Below, piece after piece: positions 53,212 to 61,963 of a stretch of 64,000 nt of DNA; positions within the stretch are counted from its first letter, which is position 1, and every line of letters begins with the position of its first letter. The DNA comes from Actinomadura sp. J1-007. GTDB lineage: Bacteria; Actinomycetota; Actinomycetes; Streptosporangiales; Streptosporangiaceae. The notes below the pieces were generated by a model. That model was not told where the DNA came from, did no database searches, and saw only the letters and a list, made by a program, of their open reading frames with translations. The stretch is from assembly GCF_009793335.1 (NCBI RefSeq), contig NZ_WING01000003.1:434001-498000 (forward strand). Direction: 5' to 3'. The position numbers and the translations under genes were made by a program.

Positions 53212-54081
53212 TCAGGCGGAGGCGAGGGCGTGGAGGGCGGCGCCGGTGAGCGCCGCGCCCTCCGGGTCGGCGGCGGGCCGTACGGGCGGCAGGCCCGGCG
53301 CGGCCTCGCGGAACCAGGGCTCGAACAGGTCCCAGGAGCCCGCCATCGACCCGCCGACGACGAGCACGTCGGCGCCGAACCGGCGGACGCAGGGGCCGAG
53401 CGCCGTGCCGAGCGCCGACACGGCCGTCCTCAGCACGGCCGTCGCGGCGGCGTCGCCCGCCCGGCACGCCTCGGCGACGTCGGCGACGTCGGCGGAGGGC
53501 GCACCTCCGGACGCGCGGTGGGCGGCGAGGATCGCGCGGCGCGACATGACGTCCTCAAGCGGCACCCCGTCGACCGACAGGCGGTGCGCGCGCCCGCCCG
53601 GCGGGACTCCGGGGCCCTCGGCCACGATCCGCCCGTCCACGACCCAGCCGGAGCCGACGCCGGTCCCGAGCGTCAGGCCCGCGCAGCGGCCCGCTCCCGC
53701 GCCCGCGCCGTGCGCCCACTCGCCGAGGGTGAACGCGTCGGCGTCGTTCAGGAAGGCGAAGCGGTGACCGGCGCCCAGCCGTCGCGCGAACGCGGCCCCG
53801 ACGTCGAGGCCGTACAGCGCGTCGAACTTGCCGACGCCCGCGAACAGCGCGATGCCGCGCGCGTAGTCGAACGGGTCGGGCATCGCGACGCCCCAGGTGG
53901 CCGGGCGTTCCGGGGCCGCGTGCGCGGCGGCGCCCGCGACGGCCGCGAGGAACTCCTCCCGCGAACCGTCCGCCTGGAGAGGCCGCCGCGTCGCGGGCCG
54001 CACGGGCCGCCAGGTGGAGGTGTCGATGACGGCGGCGCTCACGTGCGTGCCGCCGATCTCCAGCACCGGGATCTCGGTCAC
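53212..54081 (-). CDS. ROK-family sugar kinase
   Basis: A 289-residue kinase from the GTG at 54081 (AGAGG 6 bases upstream). The N-terminal phosphate motif is VLEIGGTHVSAAVIDTS; FLNDADAFTLGEWAHGAG contains the catalytic Asp; GLTLGTGVGSGWVVDGR follows. The usual ROK zinc motif CxCGxxGC is not present, and the region after PPGGRAHRLSVDGVPLEDVMS is shortened, so this is a zinc-less subgroup. Glucose or a related hexose is the likely substrate. It follows the TetR gene on the same strand with a 70-base gap. Confidence 0.83.
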   Translation of the reverse strand: MTEIPVLEIGGTHVSAAVIDTSTWRPVRPATRRPLQADGSREEFLAAVAGAAAHAAPERPATWGVAMPDPFDYARGIALFAGVGKFDALYGLDVGAAFARRLGAGHRFAFLNDADAFTLGEWAHGAGAGAGRCAGLTLGTGVGSGWVVDGRIVAEGPGVPPGGRAHRLSVDGVPLEDVMSRRAILAAHRASGGAPSADVADVAEACRAGDAAATAVLRTAVSALGTALGPCVRRFGADVLVVGGSMAGSWDLFEPWFREAAPGLPPVRPAADPEGAALTGAALHALASA

Positions 54082-54151
54082 TGCCAACCTCTGCTCGGGG
54101 GACGCGTCCGCGGATACCGGGACGCCGGGGGCGGGGGTGGGTCGGGCTTGT

Positions 54152-54757
54152 TCAGGGCGGGGAGGGCTTGCCGGGGTCGCCCATGGTGGCGGTCCAGCCG
54201 TTCTCCAGGAGGGCGAAGACGCGGTCGATGCTCTCCGGATCGCCGCGGACGCCGCTGAGCGCGACGGTCTCCAGGGCGAAGTGGGCGAGCGCGGCGCAGA
54301 CGGGATCGTCGGCGGGAACGCCGACGTCCTCGGCGATCGCGGCGGCCAGCGCGGCCTCGTGCCGCAGCCACATGCGGCGGGCGTAGTCGCGCAGCGCGGG
54401 GGTGCTGTCGGTGAGGGCGTGGAAGTCGTCGAAGCGCGGATGGGCGCGGCGCCGTTCGGCCTCGGCGCTGTGCAGCCGCCGGCGGAGCGCGCGCGGGATC
54501 GACTCGCCCTCCGGGCGGTCGCGGACGGCGGCGACGAGGTCGGCCTCGCGCTCGGCGTCCATGTCGAACACCAGCGCCTCCTTGCCGTCCGGGAAGTGCT
54601 TGAACAGCGTGGTCACCGACACGTCGGCGGCCTCGGCGACCTCCCGCACGCCGACCGCGTCGTAGCCGCGCTCCAGGAACAGGTCCAGCGCGGCGTCCGC
54701 CAGAGCCTTGCGGGTGGCGGCCTTCTTGCGCTCGCGGCGCCCCATCGTCTCGGTCAC
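54152..54757 (-). CDS. TetR-family transcriptional regulator
   Basis: A 201-residue regulator (GTG at 54757; ATG at 54745 is an alternative). The N-terminal HTH is RKALADAALDLFLERGYDAVGVREVAEAADVSVTTLFKHFPDGKEAL, followed by a helical ligand-binding domain (about 65-195). It is divergent from the MFS transporter gene, so local control of efflux is the natural reading. The intergenic AT-richer stretch near 54785-54812 contains GAACGGATGG and GAACGGTTGC repeats that may be operator half-sites. Confidence 0.92.
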   Translation of the reverse strand: MTETMGRRERKKAATRKALADAALDLFLERGYDAVGVREVAEAADVSVTTLFKHFPDGKEALVFDMDAEREADLVAAVRDRPEGESIPRALRRRLHSAEAERRRAHPRFDDFHALTDSTPALRDYARRMWLRHEAALAAAIAEDVGVPADDPVCAALAHFALETVALSGVRGDPESIDRVFALLENGWTATMGDPGKPSPP

Positions 54758-54925
54758 CCGCCCATCGTAGCGCCAACATGGAACGGATGGAAAAATTGAA
54801 CGGTTGCATCTTCTCAGCGGTTTCACTTACGGTGGACGGGCCGGACCCGGAGCCACTCGCGGCTCCCCGCTCCGGCCTCCGCTCCGCTCGACCCCCCTCG
54901 ACTCCCTTGGAAGGAGTGATGCGCC

Positions 54926-56388
54926 ATGTCCGCGAACGACGACACCGCCGCCGGGCCGCGGCACGTCCGCCTGACGCTGCTGGGCGTGATGCTCGGGATG
55001 CTGCTGGCGATGCTCGACAACACGATCGTCGGCCCCGCGATGCCGACGATCGTCCGCGACCTCGGCGGGGCCGACCACCTGTCCTGGGTGGTCACGGCCT
55101 ACACGCTCGCCACCGCGGTCGGCACGCCGCTGTGGGGCAAGATCGGCGATCTGAAGGGCCGCAAGCGGGTGTTCCTCCTGGCGATCGCCGTGTTCCTCGT
55201 CGGCTCGGTCGCCTCGGGCGCGGCCCAGTCGATGGGCCAGCTGATCGGCTTGCGGGCCGTGCAGGGCTTCGGCGCGGGCGGTCTGGCCGTCGGCGCGTTC
55301 GCTGTGATCGCGGACCTCGTGCCGCCCCGCGAGCGCGGCCGCTACCAGGGCATGACGGCCGCCATGATGGCGGTCGGCACCATCGGCGGGCCGCTGGTCG
55401 GCGGGCTCGTCACCGGCCACCTCGGCTGGCGGTGGGCGTTCTACATCAACGTCCCGCTCGGGCTGATCGCTTTCGCCTGGGTCCAGGTCATGCTGCGGCT
55501 GCCCGCCCGTACGGCCCGGGTGCGCATCGACTGGACCGGCATCGCGCTGCTGACCGTCACGATCGGCGCGACCGTGCTGGCCGCCTCCTGGGCCGGCGTC
55601 CGCTACGCGTGGACGTCCCCGCAGATCCTCGGGCTCGCCGCCGCGGCGGTCGCGGGACTCGCGGCGTTCGCCCGCTCGCAGCGGCGGGCCGCCGAGCCGG
55701 TGCTGCCGCCGCGGATCTTCTCCGACCGCAACCTGCCGGTCGCCTCGGTGGTGGTGGCCGCGACCGGCGCGGTCATGTTCGGCTGCTCGCTGTACCTGCC
55801 GCTGTTCCAGCAGACCGTCCAGCACGCCACGGCGTCCGGCTCCGGCGCGCTGCTGCTGCCGCTGCTGCTTCCCATACCGCTGGGGTCGCAGATCGCCGGG
55901 AAGGTGATGACCCGCACGGGCCGCTACAAGGTCTTCCCGTCGCGGGCACGGCGCTGCTGACCGCGGGGACCCTGCTGCTGGCCACCATGGGCGCCGGCAC
56001 CGGGCGGGTGGCGACGGGGGCGTTCATGGCGGTGGTCGGCGCGGGCCTCGGCTTCACGATGCAGATGACGATGACCATCGCGCAGAACAGCGTCGAGATG
56101 CGCGACCTCGGCGCGGCCTCGGCCGCGGTCACGCTGTTCCGGACGCTCGGCGGCTCGCTCGCCGTCGCGGTGTTCGGGGCGCTGTTCTCCCGTTCGATGC
56201 CCGGCTCCCACCTCACCGCCGCCGGCACCGCGGAGGGGACGCGGCACATCTTCCTGGTCGCCGCCGCCCTCTGCGCCGTCGCGTTCGTCGCGTCCCTGCT
56301 CGTCAAGGAGGTCCCGCTGCGGGGGAAGCCCACGGCGCCCGCCGCACAGGAACCGGCTCCCACCGCGCCCACCGCGTCCGCCTCGTGA
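54926..56388 (+). CDS. MFS multidrug transporter (DHA2/EmrB-like); apparent single-base frameshift
   Basis: About 487 residues with 12-14 predicted helices. N-terminal features are LGVMLGMLLAMLDNTIVGPAMPTIVRDLGG (motif D1 with the Asp-Asn of EmrB proteins), the motif A loop GKIGDLKGRKRVFL and motif C-like GTIGGPLVGGLVTGHLGWRW. The frame breaks at 55936; restoring one base (TTCCCGTCG to TTCCCGGTCG) joins GRYKVFP to VAGTALLTAGTLLLATMG. AAGGAG lies 9 bases before the ATG. It is divergent from the TetR gene that presumably represses it. Confidence 0.9.
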
Positions 56389-56450
56389 GCCGTCCGTCCC
56401 GCGCGGCGCCCGCCCGCCTCGAACGGCTCAGGCGCCTCTGAAGGCGGCGG

Positions 56451-56489
56451 AGGAGACGGGCCCGGATCGTTCTCCCGGACCCGTCTCCT
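56451..56489. terminator. Bidirectional hairpin terminator after the MFS gene
   Basis: AGGAGACGGG (56451-56460) pairs with CCCGTCTCCT (56480-56489), and inside it CCGG pairs with CCGG after one mismatch. It lies between the convergent MFS and secreted-protein genes. Confidence 0.8.
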
Positions 56490-56519
56490 CGGCGTACCTG
56501 GGGCGGGAACGCGTCGCGG

Positions 56520-57220
56520 CTATTCGGTGACGTACAGCTTGCGGTCGAAGACGCCGGAGCCCGGCGCCGTCTCACCGCGGGCCACCGCGTTGCCGGCGCC
56601 GGTGCCGTTGGACGCGCAGAGGCCGTCGCTGCCCGGCAGCTTCACCAGGGTCACGTTGACGATGCGGCCCTGCGCGTCGTCGTCCGGCAGGGGGCGGTTG
56701 GGGTTGTCGCGGTTGTAGATGTCGAAGGCGAGCCCGTCGGCGCCGCCGGTGCGGAACCCGTAGTAGCAGGTGCGGACGCGTCCGAGGAACTCGCCCTCCA
56801 GCTTGAACGTGAGATCGCCCTGGATGGCGAGCACGCCGTCCCGGCCGCCGGCGACCGGGGCGTAGGTGACCTGCCCGGTGTTGGCGGGGATGTTCTCCAG
56901 CGTGATCGCCGGCGAGCTCATCCCGTTGGACGTGCGGCACGCGCCGATCGAGGCGGCGGTCAGAGCGCCGCCGCCGCTGGAGGTGAGGGTGCCGCGCAGG
57001 GTGGCGCCCTCGCACACTGAGGTGATCTTGAAGCCGAGGAACGTGATGGCGAAGTTCAGCGGGCCGACGGTGGAGACCTGGTAGTTCCCGAGTACGGCGC
57101 TCCGGCGGCCGTGTCCTCGTGGATCGTGGCGGTGCCCGCGGCGGCGGCCGGGAGCGCCGCCGCCGCGGCCAGCGCGGCTGCCGCGGCGAGCGGCGCGACC
57201 GCCTTGAACGGACGTTTCAT
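56520..57220 (-). CDS. Secreted protein of unknown function; apparent frameshift after the signal peptide
   Basis: About 233 residues. The ATG at 57220 follows GAGGAGG. The signal peptide is a basic start then an Ala-rich core, with cleavage likely after PAAAAG near residue 29. The mature part is predicted mostly beta (VLGNYQVSTVGPLNFAITFLGFKITSVCEGATLRGTLTS; VLAIQGDLTFKLEGEFLGRVRTCYYGFRTGG) with four cysteines (VCEG, ACRT, TCYY, LCAS), so two disulfides are possible. The break near 57103 fits one missing base (GCCGCCGGAGC to GCCGCCCGGAGC). I recognise no named function; the layout resembles abundant small secreted proteins of actinomycetes. Confidence 0.72.
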
Positions 57221-57740
57221 GGGGGGTCCTCCTCGACGAGGGCGGTGCTGCGTTCGCGCGCGGCCGACCCGCGCGCGCCCCCGACTCCGGCGGCGGTGAC
57301 ACTCTCCTTGACCACCCGGAATACTCAATGTTTCTACTCCGGAGATCAGAGAAAGCAAGCCCGGAGGTGAGATTCGCCGCAATTCTATCGACTTCCGACA
57401 AGGCCCCGGAAACGATCACTCAGTTGTCGTTGTGGCGGGCGGTTCGCTTGTCATGGCGGTGACAAGTCCGGAAGGACCGCAAGGAAGAATTTGCTCCGGA
57501 ACCACAGCGCCGAACGCCGCGGCGCGCGGCCACCGCCCGAAGCCGCCGCCGCCTTCCGCCGCCCACCCCATGCCGGCGGCCCCGCGCTTGCGGCGTCCGC
57601 TCGCACCCATCGGTCCGTCCCGCCGCCGGGCGCGCGGCCCGCGCGGGCGAACGGGACCGCCATTGGGGAAGGCCCGCGTGCGGGAAATGCTGCCATTGCC
57701 GCTTGGAACCGCGGGGCGGCAGGCCGGGATTTCACCGCAT
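57221..57740. other. Intergenic region of 520 bases between a secreted-protein gene and lsr2
   Basis: Open frames here are short and lack ribosome-binding sites. Bases 57310-57500 are less GC-rich than the surroundings and probably contain the promoter of the minus-strand secreted-protein gene. Nothing else is supportable. Confidence 0.4.
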
Positions 57741-58061
57741 TCAGTGCGCCGCTTCGTACTTCTCGACCACGTTCGCCGGGATACGGCCGCGTTCGTTGAC
57801 CTTGATGCCCGCCGACTTCGCCCACTCGCGGATCTCGGCGCTGCGCTCGCGGCTGCGGGCCGCGCGCCCTGCCTGCGGACGGGAGGAGCGCGCCTTGCGG
57901 GCGCGGTCTTTGAACGGCGCGACGGCCGCGCGCAGTTTCTTGGCGTTCTTTTTACTGAGATCGATCTCGTACGAGCGCCCGTCGAGCGCGAACGACACCG
58001 TCTCCGCCGCCGTTCCGCCGTCCAGATCATCGACCAGTGAGACTTGCACCTTCTGGGCCAT
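57741..58061 (-). CDS. lsr2: Lsr2-family nucleoid-associated protein
   Basis: A 106-residue DNA-bridging protein. The N-terminal dimerisation domain is MAQKVQVSLVDDLDGGTAAETVSFALDGRSYEIDLSKKNAKKLR, and the C-terminal AT-hook-like DNA-binding domain is SAEIREWAKSAGIKVNERGRIPANVVEKYEAA, in which RGR inserts in the minor groove. Lsr2 silences AT-rich and foreign DNA in actinobacteria. I chose the ATG at 58061, with AGGAG in front. Actinomycetes often carry several paralogues; this copy sits apart from the usual housekeeping neighbours, so it may be an accessory one. Confidence 0.95.
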   Translation of the reverse strand: MAQKVQVSLVDDLDGGTAAETVSFALDGRSYEIDLSKKNAKKLRAAVAPFKDRARKARSSRPQAGRAARSRERSAEIREWAKSAGIKVNERGRIPANVVEKYEAAH

Positions 58062-58574
58062 GCCTTGCTCCTTCTCGTTGTCGCCGTTCGAAGAACAGTA
58101 GCCGATCACGCTGCGGATCCGTTGGCCATGTCGAAACACCCGCCTCCCGCGCGTCTTCGCGAATGCGGAGCCGCGAGTGAGGCCGCGCCATGCCGGCGAA
58201 GGCCGCTGTTCTCAATGTACGCCTTCGATGTACCCATGATCACCCCGAGCAGTCAAGCCGACCGAAGACCGCGCCGCCGCAAAGAAGACACTCCGGTCAA
58301 TGGCATCGCCCGTACCCGGCCATTTCGTCCCGGGCCCCGAGGGGGAACGGGTCGCCCGCCTCCGCCGTTCCCGCGCCTGCGCCGTGCTTCACCGCATTCC
58401 TTCGCAGCCGTTCACCGCACTGTTCTCGCCGCGTCGATGCGGCCGTGCCGGAGAAGAAAAGCAGCGGCGAAAGGGCGTACGACTCGGCCCCAGCGGACCC
58501 CGCATTCCCACGAGGCCGGATCAGGCGCGGTCGTACGCCGTCGCCCCCGGGAATCCGCCCGCGCGGCCGAGGAG
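58062..58574. other. Non-coding stretch upstream of lsr2
   Basis: About 510 bases without a supportable gene. The part next to lsr2 (58062-58260) has lower GC and probably includes its promoter. Small frames elsewhere lack family features and start signals. Confidence 0.4.
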
Positions 58575-58668
58575 GGCGGGGGGCGACGTCCCGATGCAGA
58601 ACGTGTTCCCGAAGCTGTCGGAGACGCCGGGCGCGGTCCGGGCGCTCGCCGCCGACGGCACGATCTGA
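58575..58668 (+). pseudogene. 3' remnant of a CaiB/BaiF-type CoA-transferase gene
   Basis: The frame ending at 58668 reads GGDVPMQNVFPKLSETPGAVRALAADGTI. NVFPKLSETPG(A/R)VR and the terminal LxADGTI are C-terminal signatures of family III CoA transferases, which normally run to about 400 residues. Here the linker between the two motifs, usually about 20-25 residues, is missing, and upstream sequence has no similarity. This looks like decay of a gene that once accompanied the acyl-CoA dehydrogenase cluster. Confidence 0.55.
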
Positions 58669-58680
58669 TCCGCCGCTCCC

Positions 58681-59337
58681 CTACCGGGCGGGACGGGACG
58701 GGAGGCCGCGGGCGGCGTCGCGTTCGGCGGCGAGGCGGCGGGTCTCGGCCGAGACGGGCGCGGACAGCATGGCGGCGACCACGTCGATCAGGTAGCTGGT
58801 GAACAGCCGGTCGTCGGCGTGCGGGCCGGAGCGGGCCCGGCGGCCGAGCTCGATCAGCGCGTACTGGATCGCGGTGAAGCGGCGGTGCAGCCGGGCCGCG
58901 TCCTCCTCCAGCAGCGGCCCGACCAGGGCGCGCCAGCGGCACAGGCTGTCGCCGGGGTCGTCGAACGCGGCGGACGGGATGAGCGGCTCGGGCCGGTTGA
59001 CCGCGTCGGCCCAGAGCTGGAGGAACTCCCGGCCGCCGGGGTCGGCGAGCCGGGCGGCCATGGGGCGGACGAGCGCGGCGGCGAGCCCGCGGACGTCGGG
59101 CTCGCCCGCCGCCTCCCAGGCGTCCAGCAGCGCGTGCCGCCGCGCCTCCACCTCGGGGCCGTGCCGTTCGAAGATCGCCCTGACGATCCCGGCGCGGTCG
59201 CCGAAGTGGTACTGGACGGCGGTCGCGTTGCGGGCCCCGGCGGCCTGGTTGATCTCGCGCAGGCTGACGGCGTCCAGGCCGCGTTCGGCGTAGAGCCGCC
59301 GGGCGGCGGCCAGCAGGCGCTCCCGGGTGTCGTTCAC
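58681..59337 (-). CDS. TetR-family transcriptional regulator
   Basis: A 218-residue regulator from the GTG at 59337, which overlaps the acyl-CoA dehydrogenase stop (GTGA). The HTH is RERLLAAARRLYAERGLDAVSLREINQAAGARNATAVQYHFGDRAGIVRAIF, with the NATAVQYHFG variant typical of regulators of fatty-acid or acyl-CoA genes. The helical C-terminal domain binds the effector, possibly an acyl-CoA. Co-transcription with the dehydrogenase suggests autoregulation and control of the divergent phosphotransferase gene. Confidence 0.9.
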   Translation of the reverse strand: MNDTRERLLAAARRLYAERGLDAVSLREINQAAGARNATAVQYHFGDRAGIVRAIFERHGPEVEARRHALLDAWEAAGEPDVRGLAAALVRPMAARLADPGGREFLQLWADAVNRPEPLIPSAAFDDPGDSLCRWRALVGPLLEEDAARLHRRFTAIQYALIELGRRARSGPHADDRLFTSYLIDVVAAMLSAPVSAETRRLAAERDAARGLPSRPAR

Positions 59338-60632
59338 TCGTCGCCCACGGCGCGTTCGAGCGCCTCGGCGTAGCGCTCGCGGGCGGCGGCGCGGCGCGTC
59401 GGCAGGTGCGCGCTCGGCCACAGGCCCTCGACGGGCCTGTGGCCGCGCAGGAGCTGCCGCGCCACGGTGATCTTGTGGACCTCGGTGGGGCCGTCGGCGA
59501 TGCCGAGGGCCTCGGCGCCGAGCAGCATCCCGGCGAACGGCATCTCGTTCGACACGCCGAGCGCGCCGTGCAGGTGCATCGCGCGCTGCACCACGTCGTG
59601 CAGGACCTTCGGCATGGCGGCCTTCACGGCGGCGATGTCCTTGCGGACCCGCCGGTAGTCGCCGTGCCGGTCGATGAGCCAGGCGGTGCGCAGCACGAGC
59701 AGCCGGAACTGCTCGATCTCGATCCAGCTGTCGGCGATCTTCTCCTGGGTCATCTGGAGCTTGGCGAGCGGCCCGAACCGGGTCTCGCGCGACACGGCCC
59801 GTTCGCACATCATGTCGAACGCGGCGCGGACCTGCGCGATCGTGCGCATGGCGTGGTGGATCCGGCCGCCGCCGAGCCGGGTCTGGGCGATGGCGAACGC
59901 GCCGCCCTCCTCGCCGAGCAGGTTCGCGGCGGGGACGCGGACGTTCTCGTACCGCAGGTAGCCGTGCGAGCCGCCGCCGTCGCGCTCGGGGCCGACGCCG
60001 ACGTTGCGGACGGTGGTCAGGCCGGGCGTCCCGGCGGGGACGATGAACATCGACATGCCCTGGTAGGCGCTCACGTCCGGGTTGGTGACGGCCATGACGA
60101 TGAGGAACTCGGCGTGCCGGGCGTTGGAGGAGAACCACTTCTCCCCGTTGATCACCCAGCCGTCGCCGTCGCGTTCGGCGCGGGTGGTGAACAGGGTCGG
60201 GTCGGCGCCGCCGTGCGGCTCGGTCATCGAGTAGGACGAGGAGATCTCGCCGTCCAGCAGGGGGCGCAGGTAGCGCTCCCTCTGCTCGGGCGTGCCGAAG
60301 TGGGCGAGGATCTCGGCGTTGCCGGAGTCGGGCGCCTGGCACCCGAACACCGAGGGCGCCCAGCGGGAACGGCCGATGATCTCGTTGAGCAGGGCCAGCT
60401 TGACCTGCCCGTAGCCCTGGCCGCCGAGGTCGGGGCCGAGGTGGCACGCCCACAGGCCGCGCTCCCTGACCTGCTCCTGGAGGGGGCGCACGAGCGCCTT
60501 GTAGCGGGGGTCGGCCTTGTCGTACGGGTCGCCGAGCACGAGGTCGAGCGGCTCGACCTCCTCGCGGACGAACGCGTCGGCCCAGTCGAGCAGCTCCTGG
60601 TAGCCGGGGTCGGTCTCGAAGTCCCACGCCAT
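59334..60632 (-). CDS. Acyl-CoA dehydrogenase (ACAD10/11-like subgroup)
   Basis: A 432-residue FAD enzyme. MAWDFETDPGYQELLDWADAFVREEVEPLD opens the helical N-domain. Flavin and substrate segments are SYSMTEPHGGADPTLF, VINGEKWFSSNARHAEFLIVMAVT and, near the C-terminus, MHLHGALGVSNEMPFAGMLLGAEALGIADGPTEVHKITVARQLL. The divergent neighbour is an aminoglycoside-phosphotransferase-like kinase; in ACAD10/11 such kinase and dehydrogenase domains cooperate to degrade hydroxy-acyl-CoAs through a phosphorylated intermediate. That pairing supports the same chemistry here. Confidence 0.9.
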   Translation of the reverse strand: MAWDFETDPGYQELLDWADAFVREEVEPLDLVLGDPYDKADPRYKALVRPLQEQVRERGLWACHLGPDLGGQGYGQVKLALLNEIIGRSRWAPSVFGCQAPDSGNAEILAHFGTPEQRERYLRPLLDGEISSSYSMTEPHGGADPTLFTTRAERDGDGWVINGEKWFSSNARHAEFLIVMAVTNPDVSAYQGMSMFIVPAGTPGLTTVRNVGVGPERDGGGSHGYLRYENVRVPAANLLGEEGGAFAIAQTRLGGGRIHHAMRTIAQVRAAFDMMCERAVSRETRFGPLAKLQMTQEKIADSWIEIEQFRLLVLRTAWLIDRHGDYRRVRKDIAAVKAAMPKVLHDVVQRAMHLHGALGVSNEMPFAGMLLGAEALGIADGPTEVHKITVARQLLRGHRPVEGLWPSAHLPTRRAAARERYAEALERAVGDE

Positions 60633-60771
60633 GTCGGCCTCCCGGTGCTGGCGGCGTCGCTGAACGACATAATGAGCGCACTTGAAGGATTAATGCAAGC
60701 GCATGACTGTTACCCTCCAGTACGACCACGCGCCCGGCGAGGACCGCGCGCCAGCCAGTGAGGAAGCCGCC

Positions 60772-61838
60772 GTGCAGCAGCCAGAGGACATCGACCCCGC
60801 GCTCGTCGACTTCGCCGTCCTGGCCGCGTGGATGGACGAGCGGGGTCTGCCCGGCGGGCCGTTCGAGGACGTCGCGAGGCTGACCGGCGGCACGCAGAAC
60901 ACCCTGGTCCGGTTCCGGCGCGGCGGCGCCGGCTACGTGCTGCGGCGCGGGCCCGAGCACCTGCGCGCGAAGACCAACGAGGTGCTCCGCCGCGAGGCGC
61001 GCGTGCTGTCGGCGCTGGACGGCACCGGCGTCCCCGCGCCGCGGATCATCGCGTCCTGCCCGGACGAGAAGGTCATGGGCGGCGCGGTGTTCTACCTGAT
61101 GACACCGGTCGAGGGCTTCAACGCCTCGGTGAGCCTGCCCGAGCCGCACGCCTCCGACGCCGCCGTCCGCCACGCGATGGGGCTGAACGCCGCCCGCGCC
61201 CTGTCCGCGCTCGGCGCGGTGGACCACGAGGCCGCCGGCCTCGGCGACTTCGGCAGGCCGGACGGGTTCCTGGAGCGCCAGGTCGGCCGCTGGACGTCGG
61301 AGCTGGAGTCCTACTCCGCGCTCGACGGCTACCCCGGCCCGACATCCCCGGCCTCGACAAGGTCGCGGCGTGGCTGGAGGCGAACCGTCCCGCCGTCTGG
61401 CGCCCCGGGATCATGCACGGCGATTACCACCTGGCCAACCTCATGTACGGGTTCGGCGGGCCCAAGGTCGCCGCGATCGTCGACTGGGAGATGTGCACGA
61501 TCGGCGACCCGCTGCTCGACCTCGGCTGGCTCCTGGCGACCTGGCCGGACCACGGCGACGAGAGCGCGCGGCTCGCCGGGCCGCTCGGCGCGGCGGGCGG
61601 CCTGCCCTCGGGGGCCGAGCTGGTCGCCGCCTACGCCGAACGGGGCGCGGCGACGGCGGGCCGCGACCTGTCGTCCATCACCTGGTACGCGGTGCTGGCG
61701 TGCTTCAAGCTCGGCATCGTCCTGGAGGGCACGCACGCGCGCGCCTTCGCCGGGAAGGCGCCGAAGGAGACCGGCGACCTGCTGCACGGCATCACCCTGG
61801 GGCTGTTCCGCCGGGCCGAGGCGTTCATCGCGTCCTGA
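60772..61838 (+). CDS. Aminoglycoside-phosphotransferase-family kinase (ACAD10/11 kinase-domain-like); apparent single-base frameshift
   Basis: About 355 residues. I prefer the GTG at 60772 (GAGGAAG 5 bases upstream) over the ATG at 60703. Kinase-like features are LTGGTQNTLVRFRRGGAGYVLRRGP (ATP lobe), EARVLSALDGTGVPAPR, catalytic HGDYHLANLMYG and metal-binding IVDWEMCTIGDPLLDLGWLL. The frame breaks near 61340; one base (CCCCGGCCC to CCCCGGGCCC) restores YPGPDIPGLDKVAAWLE. With the divergent acyl-CoA dehydrogenase it probably phosphorylates hydroxy-acyl-CoA. The 70-base region between the genes is AT-rich (GAAGGATTAATG) and holds both promoters. Confidence 0.87.
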
Positions 61839-61963
61839 CCGCGCATCCGGGCGCGGCGGGCCGTGTGACGGAGGCCACCGCAGTGACGTGCGTCGCGTGA
61901 CGCGTGGCATATCGGACAGTCCGTAACGGGAAGAGACGGACGGTGACGCCGGTTCCAACGGGC

